DNA from: Candidatus Thermoplasmatota archaeon
GTDB taxonomy: Archaea > Thermoplasmatota > SW-10-69-26 > JACQPN01 > JAJPHT01
Direction: 5' to 3'
Length of the DNA stretch: 64,000 nt
Assembly (NCBI GenBank): GCA_035540375.1
Contig: DATLGO010000098.1
Location: 1-64,000, forward strand
Shown in pieces: positions 17,495 through 25,834 of the stretch (within the stretch, counting starts at the first letter, position 1; every line of letters begins with the position of its first letter). Made by a program: the position numbers and the translations under genes. The notes below the pieces were generated by a model that was not told the origin of the DNA, searched no databases, and worked only from the letters and a program-made list of their open reading frames with translations.

Positions 17495-17497
17495 GCC

Positions 17498-18112
17498 ATG
17501 CCGGAGGAGACGGCCGACGCCCTCGCCCTGGAGACGCGCCGTCGCATCTACCAGCACGTCGAGCGCGTGCCCGGCTCCCACATGCGCGAGCTGCACCGCG
17601 ATCTCGCGATCCCCATGGGGACGCTCGAGTACCACCTGCACTACCTCGTGAAGGCGGGCCTCCTCGCGACGCGCGAGGACGCCCGCTACACGCGTTATTT
17701 CACGAGCGGCGGACTCGGCCGCGCCGAGAAGGACGTGCTCGCGCTCCTGAGGCAGAAGGTCCCGCGCCAGATCGCGGCGCACCTTCTCCTCTCTCCCGGC
17801 GCGAGCCACGGCGAGATCCTGGCGCGCTTCGAGCTATCCGCCTCGACGCTGTCGTTCCATCTGAAGAAGCTCGTGGAGCGCGGCCTCGCAAAGGTCGAGA
17901 AGTCGGGCCGGGAGAACCGCTACACGATCGCCGACCCGGACCTTGTCGCGAAGGTGCTCGTCGCGCACCGCTCGACCTTCCTCGACGACGTCGTCGACCG
18001 GTTCGCCGAGGTCTGGATGGGCCTCGAGCCGAGGCCCGCCAAGACCGGAGGGACGGGCGGCGGCCTCGACCGGCTGCACGTGTTCGTCGCGGCGCTCTTC
18101 GGCGCCGCGTGA
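17498..18112 (+). CDS. Double winged-helix transcriptional regulator
   Basis: A 204-residue protein with two wHTH domains. The first covers about residues 9-72, with ELHRDLAIPMGTLEYHLHYL as recognition helix and a wing in YTRYFTSGG. The second covers about 82-145, with GEILARFELSASTLSFHLKKL and a wing in KSGRENRYTI. This duplicated ArsR/MarR-like form is typical of archaeal regulators. The C-terminal 55 residues may form a dimerisation helix. It probably acts on itself and the upstream membrane protein. The ligand is unknown. Confidence 0.8.
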   Translation: MPEETADALALETRRRIYQHVERVPGSHMRELHRDLAIPMGTLEYHLHYLVKAGLLATREDARYTRYFTSGGLGRAEKDVLALLRQKVPRQIAAHLLLSPGASHGEILARFELSASTLSFHLKKLVERGLAKVEKSGRENRYTIADPDLVAKVLVAHRSTFLDDVVDRFAEVWMGLEPRPAKTGGTGGGLDRLHVFVAALFGAA

Positions 18113-19219
18113 TCACGCCTTCGGGCGGCGGAAGAGCACCAGCGTGCCGACGCCGAGGATGAGCGCGCCCGCGACGAGGCCGACCACGACGCTCGGCGGA
18201 GCCTCGCGGATGAGGCCCTCGAGCGAGAGGACGTGGACGCTGTAGTGCGGCACGGACGCGATGAGCTGGTAGCCTTCGGTGTCGCTCACGAGCCAGGCCT
18301 CGGGGATGAGGCCGTCGTCGTCCGGGTTGAGGACATCCGTGAGGTTCGAGGCGAGGGTCATGGGCGCGCCGTCGAACGTGAGGCGGAGGTTCTCGATGGA
18401 TGCGTTCCCCACGAGGGCCGGATCGACCCGGAAGACGAGGACGCGCCCGTCGAAACCGTGGCCGTCGATGGTGAACGTGACCTTGCCGTCGCCCGTCGTC
18501 GTCGCGACGGTCACGTTGCGGTAGCTCACGACGTCGTTGCGGACGGCGCCGTTCTCCTTCACGACGGCGACCTCGGCGCCGAGCCGCTTGTCGGCGAGCG
18601 CGCCCGCGATCTGGCTTTCCGCCGGGTCGAGGTGCTCGGAAGGGCGCCCGAGCGTGGAGAACGTGAAGCCGCCCTCGGCGGAGACGACGTCGCCTTGCAC
18701 GTCGAGGCCGTCGCCGCGCGCGGTGAGGATCGCGGTGTGGTGCTCGGTCGAGAGGCGGACCCCGTTCTCGAGCGCGTGGATCGAAACGCCGGCCGCGAGC
18801 TTGAGCGACGCGACGCCGTCCGTCCTCACGACGAGCTGCCCCTTCGGGCGGTCGTGGGCCTTGAGCGAGTACCGCGCGGTCTCGACGTCGATCGACGCGC
18901 CGCGCGCAGCCGTGCCGCGGCTTTCGCGGGCGTCGTGGCGCGAGCCGTCGATCGCCACGTCGAACCACGGCGTCGACCCGACGGCGTAGCCGGTGATGCC
19001 GGCATCGGTCCAGTTGAAGCGGACGAATTCGCCCGTGACGTTCCGGTCGCCCGGCGCGGTCGAGAACTCGCCGAGCCAGGGCTTCGGGCGGGTCTCCCGG
19101 TCCGCCTTGCGCGGGCGGTCGTCGTCCCGGTCGTCGTCGTCCTTGTGGTCCCGCGCCTGGGCGACGGGGGCGAGGAGGGCGACGGCGAGGAGGAGGGCGA
19201 CGAGGGCGCGGACGGACAT
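18113..19219 (-). CDS. Secreted protein with C-terminal membrane anchor
   Basis: A 368-residue exported protein. The signal peptide covers residues 1-22 (ending VAQAR), followed by a very acidic and basic linker (HKDDDDRDDDRPRKADRE) and a beta-rich body. The C-terminal helix SVVVGLVAGALILGVGTLVL ends in FRRPKA. Repeated phrases with VSIHALENGVRL and GFTFSTLG suggest a beta-helix-like surface protein, but no named family is clear. It converges with the regulator gene, meeting without a gap. Confidence 0.7.
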   Translation of the reverse strand: MSVRALVALLLAVALLAPVAQARDHKDDDDRDDDRPRKADRETRPKPWLGEFSTAPGDRNVTGEFVRFNWTDAGITGYAVGSTPWFDVAIDGSRHDARESRGTAARGASIDVETARYSLKAHDRPKGQLVVRTDGVASLKLAAGVSIHALENGVRLSTEHHTAILTARGDGLDVQGDVVSAEGGFTFSTLGRPSEHLDPAESQIAGALADKRLGAEVAVVKENGAVRNDVVSYRNVTVATTTGDGKVTFTIDGHGFDGRVLVFRVDPALVGNASIENLRLTFDGAPMTLASNLTDVLNPDDDGLIPEAWLVSDTEGYQLIASVPHYSVHVLSLEGLIREAPPSVVVGLVAGALILGVGTLVLFRRPKA

Positions 19220-19342
19220 GCGGGCTTCCTGGCCGATTTTCCCTTTCGACGCCTCAAGAACCTTTCGTTGCGGACGTCGAAGGGTCGCCTCGACCCGGCG
19301 GCGCCGCCCGGATGGAGGCGCGCGCTCCTAAAGCCTGCGGAT

Positions 19343-19501
19343 TCACGCCCGGCCGACGTTCGCGCGGATGTGGCACACCCAGCGCTGGATCTCCTGGAGG
19401 TTCGCGAGCTCGACAGCCTCGTTGCGGCCGTAGGGGAGGCCCGCGACGCCCACAGGGCGCGGAAGGGTGACGCGCGGCGGGGAATCGTCCGCTTCCGTCA
19501 T
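19343..19501 (-). CDS. Small conserved-looking protein (52 aa)
   Basis: A 52-residue ORF beginning MTEADDSPPRVTLPRPVGVA, containing GLPYGRNEAVELANLQEIQR and ending WVCHIRANVGRA. Nearly every third codon position is G or C, as in the real genes, and no other frame here makes sense. It follows nadC by 39 bases on the same strand and so may be in the queD-nadC unit. I know of no family. The central helix and single Cys/His pair hint at a small adaptor or metal-binding protein, as inference. Confidence 0.55.
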   Translation of the reverse strand: MTEADDSPPRVTLPRPVGVAGLPYGRNEAVELANLQEIQRWVCHIRANVGRA

Positions 19502-19540
19502 GCGCCGGCCGCCCGCGGGGTCGCCCTTGACGCCTGTGGA

Positions 19541-20377
19541 TCAACGGGCGAACGGTCGCATCTCGAGGGTCAGGTCCGCGGCCCTCGGGCTGTGGGTGAG
19601 CCATCCGAGGCTCACGCGGTCGGCGGCCCGCGCGGCGAGGTGCGCGTTTTCCGGGGTGAGGCCTCCCGAGACCTCGACCTTGAGGTCCGGCTTCGCCGCG
19701 CGCGCGGCCTTCGCCCACGCCTCGGCGACTTCGGGCGTCTGGTTGTCGATCAGGATCCAGTCCGCGCCCGCGGCGGCCGCGGCGACCGCGTCCTCGAGGC
19801 TTTCGACCTCGACCTCGACGGTCTTCGCGGGGTCGTAGGCCCGGCATCGTCGCACGGCTTCCGCGACGCCGAGGAACGCGCGGTGGTTGTCCTTCACGAG
19901 AAACGCGTCGTGGAGGCCCGAGCGATGGGGCTCGCCGCCCCCGAGGGCGACGGCGCGCTTCTCGTAGGCGCGGAAGCCGGGCGTCGTCTTGCGGGTCGCC
20001 GCGACGCGGCAGGCGGGGTTCACGGCCGCGACGCGGCGTTGGATCTCCGAGGTGAGGGTCGCGATGCCGCTCATGCGCATGAGGAGGTTCAACGCCAGGC
20101 GCTCGCCCGCGAGGATCGCGCGCGCCGCGCCCTCGACCGCGAGAATGCGCGCGCCCGCGGACACGCGGGCGCCGTCGGCCGAGAGGACGTCGCAGGAAAC
20201 GCCGAGGCGCTCGAAGACGGCGACGGCCTCCTCGACGCCCGCGACGACGATGTCTCCGCGGGCGAGGATGATGGCCTCCGCCGGGAGGTCGGCGGGAAGG
20301 GTCGCGAGGCTCGTGATGTCGCCGGCGTCCGCGAGGTCCTCCTCGAGGAATCGCCGCAGATCGTCGCTCCTTGTCAT
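19541..20377 (-). CDS. nadC: Nicotinate-nucleotide pyrophosphorylase (quinolinate PRTase)
   Basis: A 278-residue quinolinate phosphoribosyltransferase converting quinolinate and PRPP to nicotinate mononucleotide, pyrophosphate and CO2. Family motifs are present: DAGDITSLATLPADLPAEA near the start, LNLLMRMSGIATLT, the catalytic stretch RVAATRKTTPGFRAYEKRAV, LGGGEPHRSGLHDAFLVKDNH, then VEVEVESLEDA, ILIDNQ and VEVSGGLTPENA. The ATG overlaps the queD stop by 4 bases. With nadA and nadX in the same window it completes the de novo route to NAD. Confidence 0.96.
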   Translation of the reverse strand: MTRSDDLRRFLEEDLADAGDITSLATLPADLPAEAIILARGDIVVAGVEEAVAVFERLGVSCDVLSADGARVSAGARILAVEGAARAILAGERLALNLLMRMSGIATLTSEIQRRVAAVNPACRVAATRKTTPGFRAYEKRAVALGGGEPHRSGLHDAFLVKDNHRAFLGVAEAVRRCRAYDPAKTVEVEVESLEDAVAAAAAGADWILIDNQTPEVAEAWAKAARAAKPDLKVEVSGGLTPENAHLAARAADRVSLGWLTHSPRAADLTLEMRPFAR

Positions 20378-20856
20378 GGGAGGTCCCGCGAGGCCCAGAC
20401 GCCCTTTCCGTAGCCTTCGTCCACGCCGACGTCGATGCGGCGCACGTTCGCGGGCCACGCGACGCCGCGGACGACCTCGTCGAGCACGTAGGCCGCGAGA
20501 TCCTCCGCGCTCGTGTACTCGACGGGCAGGAGCGCCACGTCCGCGGCCGGGAACGCGTACGTCTTGGATCCGATCGCGACGCGCACGAGATCGCCGTCCC
20601 GTTTCACGTCGACCTCGTCGCTCTTGGTCTGGACGAGGACGTGGTGGTCGAGCCGGTCCGCGACGCCGCGCAGCACCTTCTTCACGTCGCCGAAGTCGAC
20701 GATGAAGCCCGAGTCGCGCCCGCGGTCCCCGGCGACGACGGCGTGCAGGGCGTAGGTATGGCCGTGCAGCCGGCCGCATTTGGGGTGGTGCGGGATGACG
20801 TGCGCCGCGTCGAAACGGATCCCGCTTCGCCAACCGTCGACTCGGATCTCGGGCAT
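20374..20856 (-). CDS. queD: 6-carboxy-tetrahydropterin synthase QueD / PTPS-like
   Basis: A 160-residue member of the 6-pyruvoyl-tetrahydropterin synthase family. Zinc-binding histidines lie in FDAAHVIPH and RLHGHTYAL, with the catalytic Cys in HPKCGRLHGH. It also has FIVDFGDVKKVLRG, LDHHVL and VEYTSAEDLAAYV. In the preQ0 route it makes 6-carboxy-tetrahydropterin from dihydroneopterin triphosphate. It overlaps nadC by 4 bases, is divergent from mptA, and lies next to a long CCCGGN repeat tract. A generic PTPS role is possible, but the other que genes nearby favour QueD. Confidence 0.9.
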   Translation of the reverse strand: MPEIRVDGWRSGIRFDAAHVIPHHPKCGRLHGHTYALHAVVAGDRGRDSGFIVDFGDVKKVLRGVADRLDHHVLVQTKSDEVDVKRDGDLVRVAIGSKTYAFPAADVALLPVEYTSAEDLAAYVLDEVVRGVAWPANVRRIDVGVDEGYGKGVWASRDLP

Positions 20857-20929
20857 GGAGGTCGGGTTCGCCTAGCGCCTGGTCCGCTATAGTCCCTCCG
20901 GACGACGCGCCCTGCGAGGCCGGGCGCTC

Positions 20930-21193
20930 CCCGGACCCGGTCCCGGACCCGGACCCGGACCCGGTCCCGGCACCCGGTCCCGGAGCCCGAAGCCCGGTCC
21001 CGGTCCCGGCACCCGGTCCCGGAGCCCGAAGCCCGGTCCCAATCCCGGCACCCGGTCCCGGAGCCCGAAGCCCGGTCCCGGTCCCGGCACCCGGTCCCGG
21101 CGCCCGAAGCCCGGTCCCGGTCCCGGCACCCGACGCCCGTCGCCCGGTCCCGACGCCCGAAGCCCGGTCCCGGTCCCGGTCCCGGCACCCGGT
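20930..21193. repeat. GC-rich tandem repeat, 39-bp period
   Basis: Hexamer-like units CCCGGT, CCCGGA and CCCGGC are arranged in a higher-order 39-bp repeat: GCACCCGG recurs at 20970, 21009, 21048, 21087 and 21126, exactly 39 bases apart each time, usually followed by AGCCCGAAGCCC. The minus strand has many GGG runs separated by 3-4 bases (GGGACCGGGACCGGG), a G-quadruplex-prone pattern. It fills the divergent gap between queD and mptA. ORFs inside it are open only because 39 is a multiple of 3. Confidence 0.9.
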
Positions 21194-21242
21194 CTGAGCG
21201 CCCGGCGCGGGGTCCATATCCCCGTGTGATGCCGGGTCCAAG

Positions 21243-21250
21243 CTTTATGG
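21243..21250 (+). promoter_or_regulatory. TATA box for mptA
   Basis: CTTTATGG lies about 33 bases before the ATG at 21279 and immediately after the repeat tract. It implies a leaderless or near-leaderless mptA message. Confidence 0.6.
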
Positions 21251-21278
21251 GGTGGACGCGTCTTGGCGCTCGTTGTCC

Positions 21279-22160
21279 ATGCCCCCGAGCCACCTTCCGG
21301 ACGTGCAGAACTTCCGCGCGCCGCACAACTTCACGTTGACGCGGGTGGGCGTGACGGGCGTCGCGAAGCCGATCACGGTGGCGCGGCCCGGCCGCGCGGC
21401 GCGCACGCTGCTCGGGACGTTCGACGTGGCGGTGGACCTCCCGGCGGAGCAGCGCGGGACGCACATGAGCCGCAACGTCGAGGCGATCAACGCGACGATC
21501 GACGCCTTCGCGCGCGAGACGACGGCGGGCCTCGAGGAGCTCGCGTCGCGCCTCGCGGCGACGCTCCTCGAGCGGCACGCGTACGCGACGCGGGCGGAGG
21601 TGCGCGTCGAGGCGGACTACTTCCGCGAGCGCCGCACGCCGCTCGGCGCGCCCAGCCTCGAGGTGTACCACCTCGTCGCCGGCGCGGACGCGGAGCGGGG
21701 CGGCGCGGCGCGCCGGTCGATCGGCGTCGAGGTCTTGGGGATGACCGCGTGTCCCTGCGCGATGGAGGGGACGCGACACCTCCTTGAGGAGCGGGGCGTC
21801 CGCGTGCCCGAGATGCCGACGGTGACGCACAACCAGCGCAACCGCGTGAGCCTCGTGCTGGACTTCACGACGGGCGCGGTCGAGGCGGACGACCTCGTGG
21901 ACATCTGCGAGCAGTCCCTGTCGGCGCCCACGTTCGAGTACCTGAAGCGCGGCGACGAGGCCACGCTCGTCCTGCAGGCGCATGCGCATCCCCGGTTCGT
22001 CGAGGACGTCGTGCGCGAGGTCCTCGCGCGCGTCGTCAAGGCGTACGGCCAGCTTCCCGCGGATACGCTCGTGGTGGCCCGGAGCGAGGCGGAGGAGTCC
22101 ATCCACAAGCACAACGCGTACGCGGAGCGCGTGACGACGCTCGAGGAGCTCAGGAGCTAG
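21279..22160 (+). CDS. mptA: GTP cyclohydrolase MptA (type IV)
   Basis: A protein of 293 residues of the MptA/FolE2 (COG1469) family, metal-dependent enzymes opening the guanine ring of GTP as the first step of pterin and preQ0 synthesis in archaea. Visible family features are the N-terminal PDVQ, RGTHMSRNVEAIN, the motif GMTACPCAMEGTRHLL, and THNQRNRVSLVLDF. The ATG at 21279 is preferred over the longer ORF because of TATA spacing. It is divergent from queD, whose substrate lies downstream of the MptA product. Confidence 0.92.
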   Translation: MPPSHLPDVQNFRAPHNFTLTRVGVTGVAKPITVARPGRAARTLLGTFDVAVDLPAEQRGTHMSRNVEAINATIDAFARETTAGLEELASRLAATLLERHAYATRAEVRVEADYFRERRTPLGAPSLEVYHLVAGADAERGGAARRSIGVEVLGMTACPCAMEGTRHLLEERGVRVPEMPTVTHNQRNRVSLVLDFTTGAVEADDLVDICEQSLSAPTFEYLKRGDEATLVLQAHAHPRFVEDVVREVLARVVKAYGQLPADTLVVARSEAEESIHKHNAYAERVTTLEELRS

Positions 22161-23160
22161 CGGCGGCCTGCGAGGCGGCCGTGTCGTAGCGCTCGGTCGG
22201 GAAGTAGCGCACGAGCTTGCCTTCCCGGAGCTTGCGGACGAGGGCGACGGACTCGAGCCGGCGGACGTGCCACAGGACGGTGGAGGACGAGACGCCGAGG
22301 CGGTCGCCGGCCTCCTTCTGGGTCATGCCCGGGTTGTTGCGGATGAGCGCCGCGACGTCGGCCGTGCGCGGGAGGCGCAGCACGGCCACCACGTCCTTGC
22401 GCTCGTCCGTGGGAGCCGCGCCGTTCGCGAAGTACCGGCGGTACTTGCCGTACTTGCGCGAGGTGACGAAGCGGCGGCGCTCGAGCTTGAGGAGGTGGTG
22501 GGTGACGGTGCCCCAGGCGAGGCCGAGGCGGTTCGCGACGTCCTTCGTGGACACGCCGGGCTCCGCCTTGATGAGCGCGAAGATGCGGGCGCGGTTCTCG
22601 TCGTCGAGGAGCTCGTCGTCGCTGATGAAGGAGTAGAGCCCGAGGCCGAGGAGGCCGAACTTGAGTCCGCGCCAGGCGAGCCACCCGGCAAGGCCGGAGG
22701 CTGCGGCGCCCGCCGCGACGACGAGGACGGTGGTCGCGGGGAGCCCCTCGTCCGCGGGGGCCGGGACCGACGCCACGTCGACCTCCGCGGGGGCCGCCGA
22801 GGCGCCTTGCTCGAAAAGGCCGACGTCGGCTTCGACCTCGAGCCTCCGGATCTCGATGCCGGCCGCGTAATCCACGTGGCCTTTGCTGCACGAGGGCGAG
22901 GCTGCGTCCGCGACGCGGCACGCCGGACCTTCGAAGGCGAGGTCGACGTCCTTCACGGCGACGTCCGCCGCCGCGCCCGCGTCGAGGTCGCGCTGGGCGA
23001 GGCGGTCGGTGTCCGCGACGAGGTCGGTACCCTCGACCTTGAAGTCATGGCGGCCGAGGCCGATCTCCTCGGCGGCGGCGGGCGCCGCGAAGGCGACGAG
23101 GACGGCGACGATGACGAGGACGCGCGACGTCAAGAGTTGAAGCCCCCTTGGCTGTGCCAA
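22150..23160 (-). CDS. Membrane-anchored double winged-helix regulator
   Basis: A 336-residue protein from a TTG start 25-30 bases after a TTATAA. Residues 1-31 form a signal peptide (LVIVAVLVAFAAPAAAEE). An extracytoplasmic region to about 155 follows, then a membrane helix (TTVLVVAAGAAASGLAGWLA) and two cytoplasmic wHTH domains: VANRLGLAWGTVTHHLLKL with wing KYGKYRRYFA, and AGDRLGVSSSTVLWHVRRL with wing REGKLVRYFP. This one-component design should transmit an outside signal straight to DNA. Its 3' end overlaps mptA by 11 bases, tail to tail. Confidence 0.8.
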   Translation of the reverse strand: MAQPRGLQLLTSRVLVIVAVLVAFAAPAAAEEIGLGRHDFKVEGTDLVADTDRLAQRDLDAGAAADVAVKDVDLAFEGPACRVADAASPSCSKGHVDYAAGIEIRRLEVEADVGLFEQGASAAPAEVDVASVPAPADEGLPATTVLVVAAGAAASGLAGWLAWRGLKFGLLGLGLYSFISDDELLDDENRARIFALIKAEPGVSTKDVANRLGLAWGTVTHHLLKLERRRFVTSRKYGKYRRYFANGAAPTDERKDVVAVLRLPRTADVAALIRNNPGMTQKEAGDRLGVSSSTVLWHVRRLESVALVRKLREGKLVRYFPTERYDTAASQAAASS

Positions 23161-23184
23161 GTCGTCGCACGAGTCGTTTTGGCG

Positions 23185-23190
23185 TTATAA
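23185..23190 (-). promoter_or_regulatory. TATA box for the membrane-anchored regulator
   Basis: TTATAA, a palindromic TATA element 25-30 bases upstream of the TTG start at 23160. Confidence 0.55.
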
Positions 23191-23230
23191 GACCCTTGCG
23201 GTCGCAAGGTTCAATCGTCGCCCCGGGCGC

Positions 23231-23749
23231 TCACGACGTGCGCGTCGTCTTCGACTCGGCCGCCTCGGCGGGACGGCGCTCGGCGAGGCCGTTCACGGTC
23301 TCGAGGGCGGTCTCCTCCTCCTCGAGCGTCTCCTCGAGGAGGTCCACCGCTTCCTCGTGGCCGAGGTTCCGCGCGAGGCGGATGAGGCTCTCGTACGCGG
23401 TGATCTCGTAGCGCTCGGTCTTCGCCGCGGCCGAGAGGTTGAACATCTCGAGCACGGGGGGCGCGGGATTCTTCCGGCCGAAGGAGCGCTTCTCCTCCAG
23501 GAGCCCGTCGATGCCCTCGCAACCCTCGCCCCGGCTGGGCTCCTTTCCGATCATCTCGAAGATCTGGTCGAGGCGACCGATCTGGTTCTGCGTCTCCTCG
23601 CGGTGGGATTCGAAGGCTTCCTTCGCCTCGCGATCCTTCGTCTCCTTCGCGAGCGTTCCGAGCGCCTCGACGAGCTTGTGCTCGGCGTCGTAGATGTCCT
23701 TGAGTTCGTGCGCGAAGAGTTCGGCCGGCGACGAGATCTTTTCCGCCAT
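23231..23749 (-). CDS. DUF892 (YciE-type) ferritin-like protein
   Basis: A 172-residue helical protein of the DUF892/YciE family: LFAHELKDIYDAEHKLVEAL in helix 1, REAKEAFESHREETQNQI in helix 2, a Gly/Cys-containing loop (GEGCEGIDGLLEE), KTERYEITAYESLIRLA and a last acidic helix (DLLEETLEEEETALETV). The E...ExxH pairs should bind two metals. The family is associated with stress conditions in bacteria and its biochemical activity is not settled. It is monocistronic here, on the same strand as tgtA. Confidence 0.9.
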   Translation of the reverse strand: MAEKISSPAELFAHELKDIYDAEHKLVEALGTLAKETKDREAKEAFESHREETQNQIGRLDQIFEMIGKEPSRGEGCEGIDGLLEEKRSFGRKNPAPPVLEMFNLSAAAKTERYEITAYESLIRLARNLGHEEAVDLLEETLEEEETALETVNGLAERRPAEAAESKTTRTS

Positions 23750-23835
23750 GGCCCGCCCGAAAGGGGCCGGAGGCTGTGGGTCTTATGGAACGATCCGAGG
23801 CAGAGGGGTCCCGCTTTCCGCGTCTCACGGACGCC

Positions 23836-25794
23836 TCAAGGAGGCCCGGGGATCCGCAGACCTTCACGCACGTGGACGGCGGGTCCGCTCCGGAAGTAGG
23901 GAATCTCCGAAGGCGCAAGCGTGAGCTGCCCGCATCCGACGAGGTTGTCGGCGCCGTCGACCACGAGGCACTCGTCCCCCGCCCGGAGGGCCGGATCGCA
24001 CGCGAGGACGAACTTCGCGAAGGCGCTCTTCCCGTCGCGGTTGAACGGGACCGAGTCGTCGTGCACGACGACCCTGAGGCGCGGGGCGGGGAGGGCGGCG
24101 TGGAGGCGCTTCGCCCCCGCGAGCTTGAGCGTGAAGTGCCCGTCCTCGGCGCGCATCGAAAGGACGTGCTCGCCGTCCACGTGGACGGTCCGGATCTTGT
24201 CCGTGCGGCGCGACTTGCCGACCTCGGCGTTTCCATCGAGAAGCGCGAGGCCCGCGCCGGGGCCGAACTGGTGGTCGGCGACGGCGCGCACGCGGAGAAG
24301 GTCGAAGTCCGCGCTCGCGGGGCCGTCGAACCCGTCCCCCGCGGCCTCGGCTTCGACGATCGCGACGCCGTGACGCTTCGCGAACTCCGTTTCGAAGGCG
24401 GCAAGCGTGTCGAACGCCTCCCGGTCCGGGTCGCGCGGCTCGACGCTCTGCGCGAACGGATAGGCTTCGTCGAGCTCGAACGGAACGAGCCCGAACATCG
24501 AGCGCACCGCGGGGGCGCATCGCGCGAGGTCGAGGCGCGCGAGGATCGGAGCGTACGTCATGCTCGCGGGCTTGGCGCCCGGGGGCATCACGACGACCGT
24601 CCGCCCGCGCGGGTCCCAGCGCGAAAGCAGCCGCTCGCGCGCGCGGCGCGCATCGGGGCGCGCGACGCTCTCGGGCCCCGCGTAGAAGAACGCGCTGCGC
24701 TTGGAGACGGGCTCGAGCGTCTCCAGCCAATCCGCGTGGCGCGCGATGGCCTTGAGCGCGTCGAGGAGCGCGGGATGCGCGCGAGCGCGCATCTCGACGA
24801 GCTCCCAGAGGTCGCCCGCGCGGATCGCCTGCCGCACGCGGCGGACCTCCGCGAACGAGACGCGCAGGTTGTGCTCCGCGAGGAGCGCCGTGCGCTCGGC
24901 CTCTGGGGCCTTCTTGAGCTCGGCGGCCGAGTACCGGGAACAAACCGCGCACGCGCACGGAATCTCCTCGAGATCGGCGAGGTGGCGCGTGCCGTCCTCG
25001 AAGATCATGCGGCCGTCCTTCGCGTACTTCGCGTAGCTCGCGGAGTCGAAGAAGTCGCAGCCGAGGAGCGCGGCGAAGGGGAACACGAGCGGGTGGCCCG
25101 CGCCGAAAAGGTGCACAGGACGGGAGGGATCGAGGTTCATCTTCGCGGCGACGATCGCGTCGACGAGGGTCGCGTAGCGCTGCTGCTCCATGAGCGGCAC
25201 GACCCCGCCGATCGGGTGGAAGTCCGCCCCGATCGAAGCGTCGTCGCGATAGGCGCGCGCGCAGGCCGCGCGCAGGTCGGGATACACGGAGCCCTGCACG
25301 GTGCACGCGAGCGCCATCGCGTCGCCCTTGTCCGCGGTCGCCTCGCGCGCCCGGACGACGGTGCGGGCGACGTCGTCGGCGGCCTCGGCGTGCGTCCGGT
25401 CGGGCGTCGAGAAGATGTCGAGGATCGTGCCCACGTCGACGCCGATGTCGCGCTGGAACCGGACGATCTCGCGCGGGTCGATGTCGAGCCCGTCGCCGTA
25501 CACGTAGGTCTGGAACGTGCCCGAATCCGTCATGACGGGCCCGTCCCAGCCGATCACGCTCCGCACGCCCTCCGCGAGCGCCCTCTCCCGCAGCGCCTCC
25601 TTCTTGCGGATGATGTAGGAGTTCGTGATGACCATCTCGGCGCCCATCGCGCGCATGGCCGAGGCCTCGATGAGGCGGAGATTCGGATTGATGACGGGAA
25701 GGAGGGTCGGCGTGGTCACGACGCCGTGGGCCGTCTTGAAGCGGCCGAGTCGTCCGGCGCCGTCGCGCGCGACGATCTCGAAGGTGGGGCGCAC
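23836..25794 (-). CDS. tgtA: Archaeosine tRNA-guanine transglycosylase (TgtA)
   Basis: A 652-residue enzyme exchanging guanine-15 in archaeal tRNAs for preQ0. The N-terminal catalytic barrel has VMTDSGTFQTYVYGDG (active-site Asp and Ser region), GGVVPLMEQ, HLFGAGHP and the zinc-type cysteine cluster CACAVCS. Residues beyond about 350 are the archaeal C-terminal extension, ending in a PUA domain (VHVDGEHVLSMRAED through LVGCGQLTLAPSEIPYF). Start is GTG. Length is slightly above the family norm. It acts on the product of mptA, queD, queE and queC, all encoded within 20 kb. Confidence 0.95.
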   Translation of the reverse strand: MRPTFEIVARDGAGRLGRFKTAHGVVTTPTLLPVINPNLRLIEASAMRAMGAEMVITNSYIIRKKEALRERALAEGVRSVIGWDGPVMTDSGTFQTYVYGDGLDIDPREIVRFQRDIGVDVGTILDIFSTPDRTHAEAADDVARTVVRAREATADKGDAMALACTVQGSVYPDLRAACARAYRDDASIGADFHPIGGVVPLMEQQRYATLVDAIVAAKMNLDPSRPVHLFGAGHPLVFPFAALLGCDFFDSASYAKYAKDGRMIFEDGTRHLADLEEIPCACAVCSRYSAAELKKAPEAERTALLAEHNLRVSFAEVRRVRQAIRAGDLWELVEMRARAHPALLDALKAIARHADWLETLEPVSKRSAFFYAGPESVARPDARRARERLLSRWDPRGRTVVVMPPGAKPASMTYAPILARLDLARCAPAVRSMFGLVPFELDEAYPFAQSVEPRDPDREAFDTLAAFETEFAKRHGVAIVEAEAAGDGFDGPASADFDLLRVRAVADHQFGPGAGLALLDGNAEVGKSRRTDKIRTVHVDGEHVLSMRAEDGHFTLKLAGAKRLHAALPAPRLRVVVHDDSVPFNRDGKSAFAKFVLACDPALRAGDECLVVDGADNLVGCGQLTLAPSEIPYFRSGPAVHVREGLRIPGPP

Positions 25795-25834
25795 ACGTCG
25801 CGGAGGCCGAAGCCCCCGAAATAGGCTTCGGGCG

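Noticed and set aside
20887-21129. Pro/Gly-rich collagen-like ORF in the repeat tract
   Set aside because: Several frames are open because the 39-bp period is a multiple of three; no ribosome site or promoter; it lies in a divergent intergenic gap.
20930-21193. Possible CRISPR array
   Set aside because: Units are contiguous without unique spacers and no cas genes are near, so it is a simple tandem repeat.
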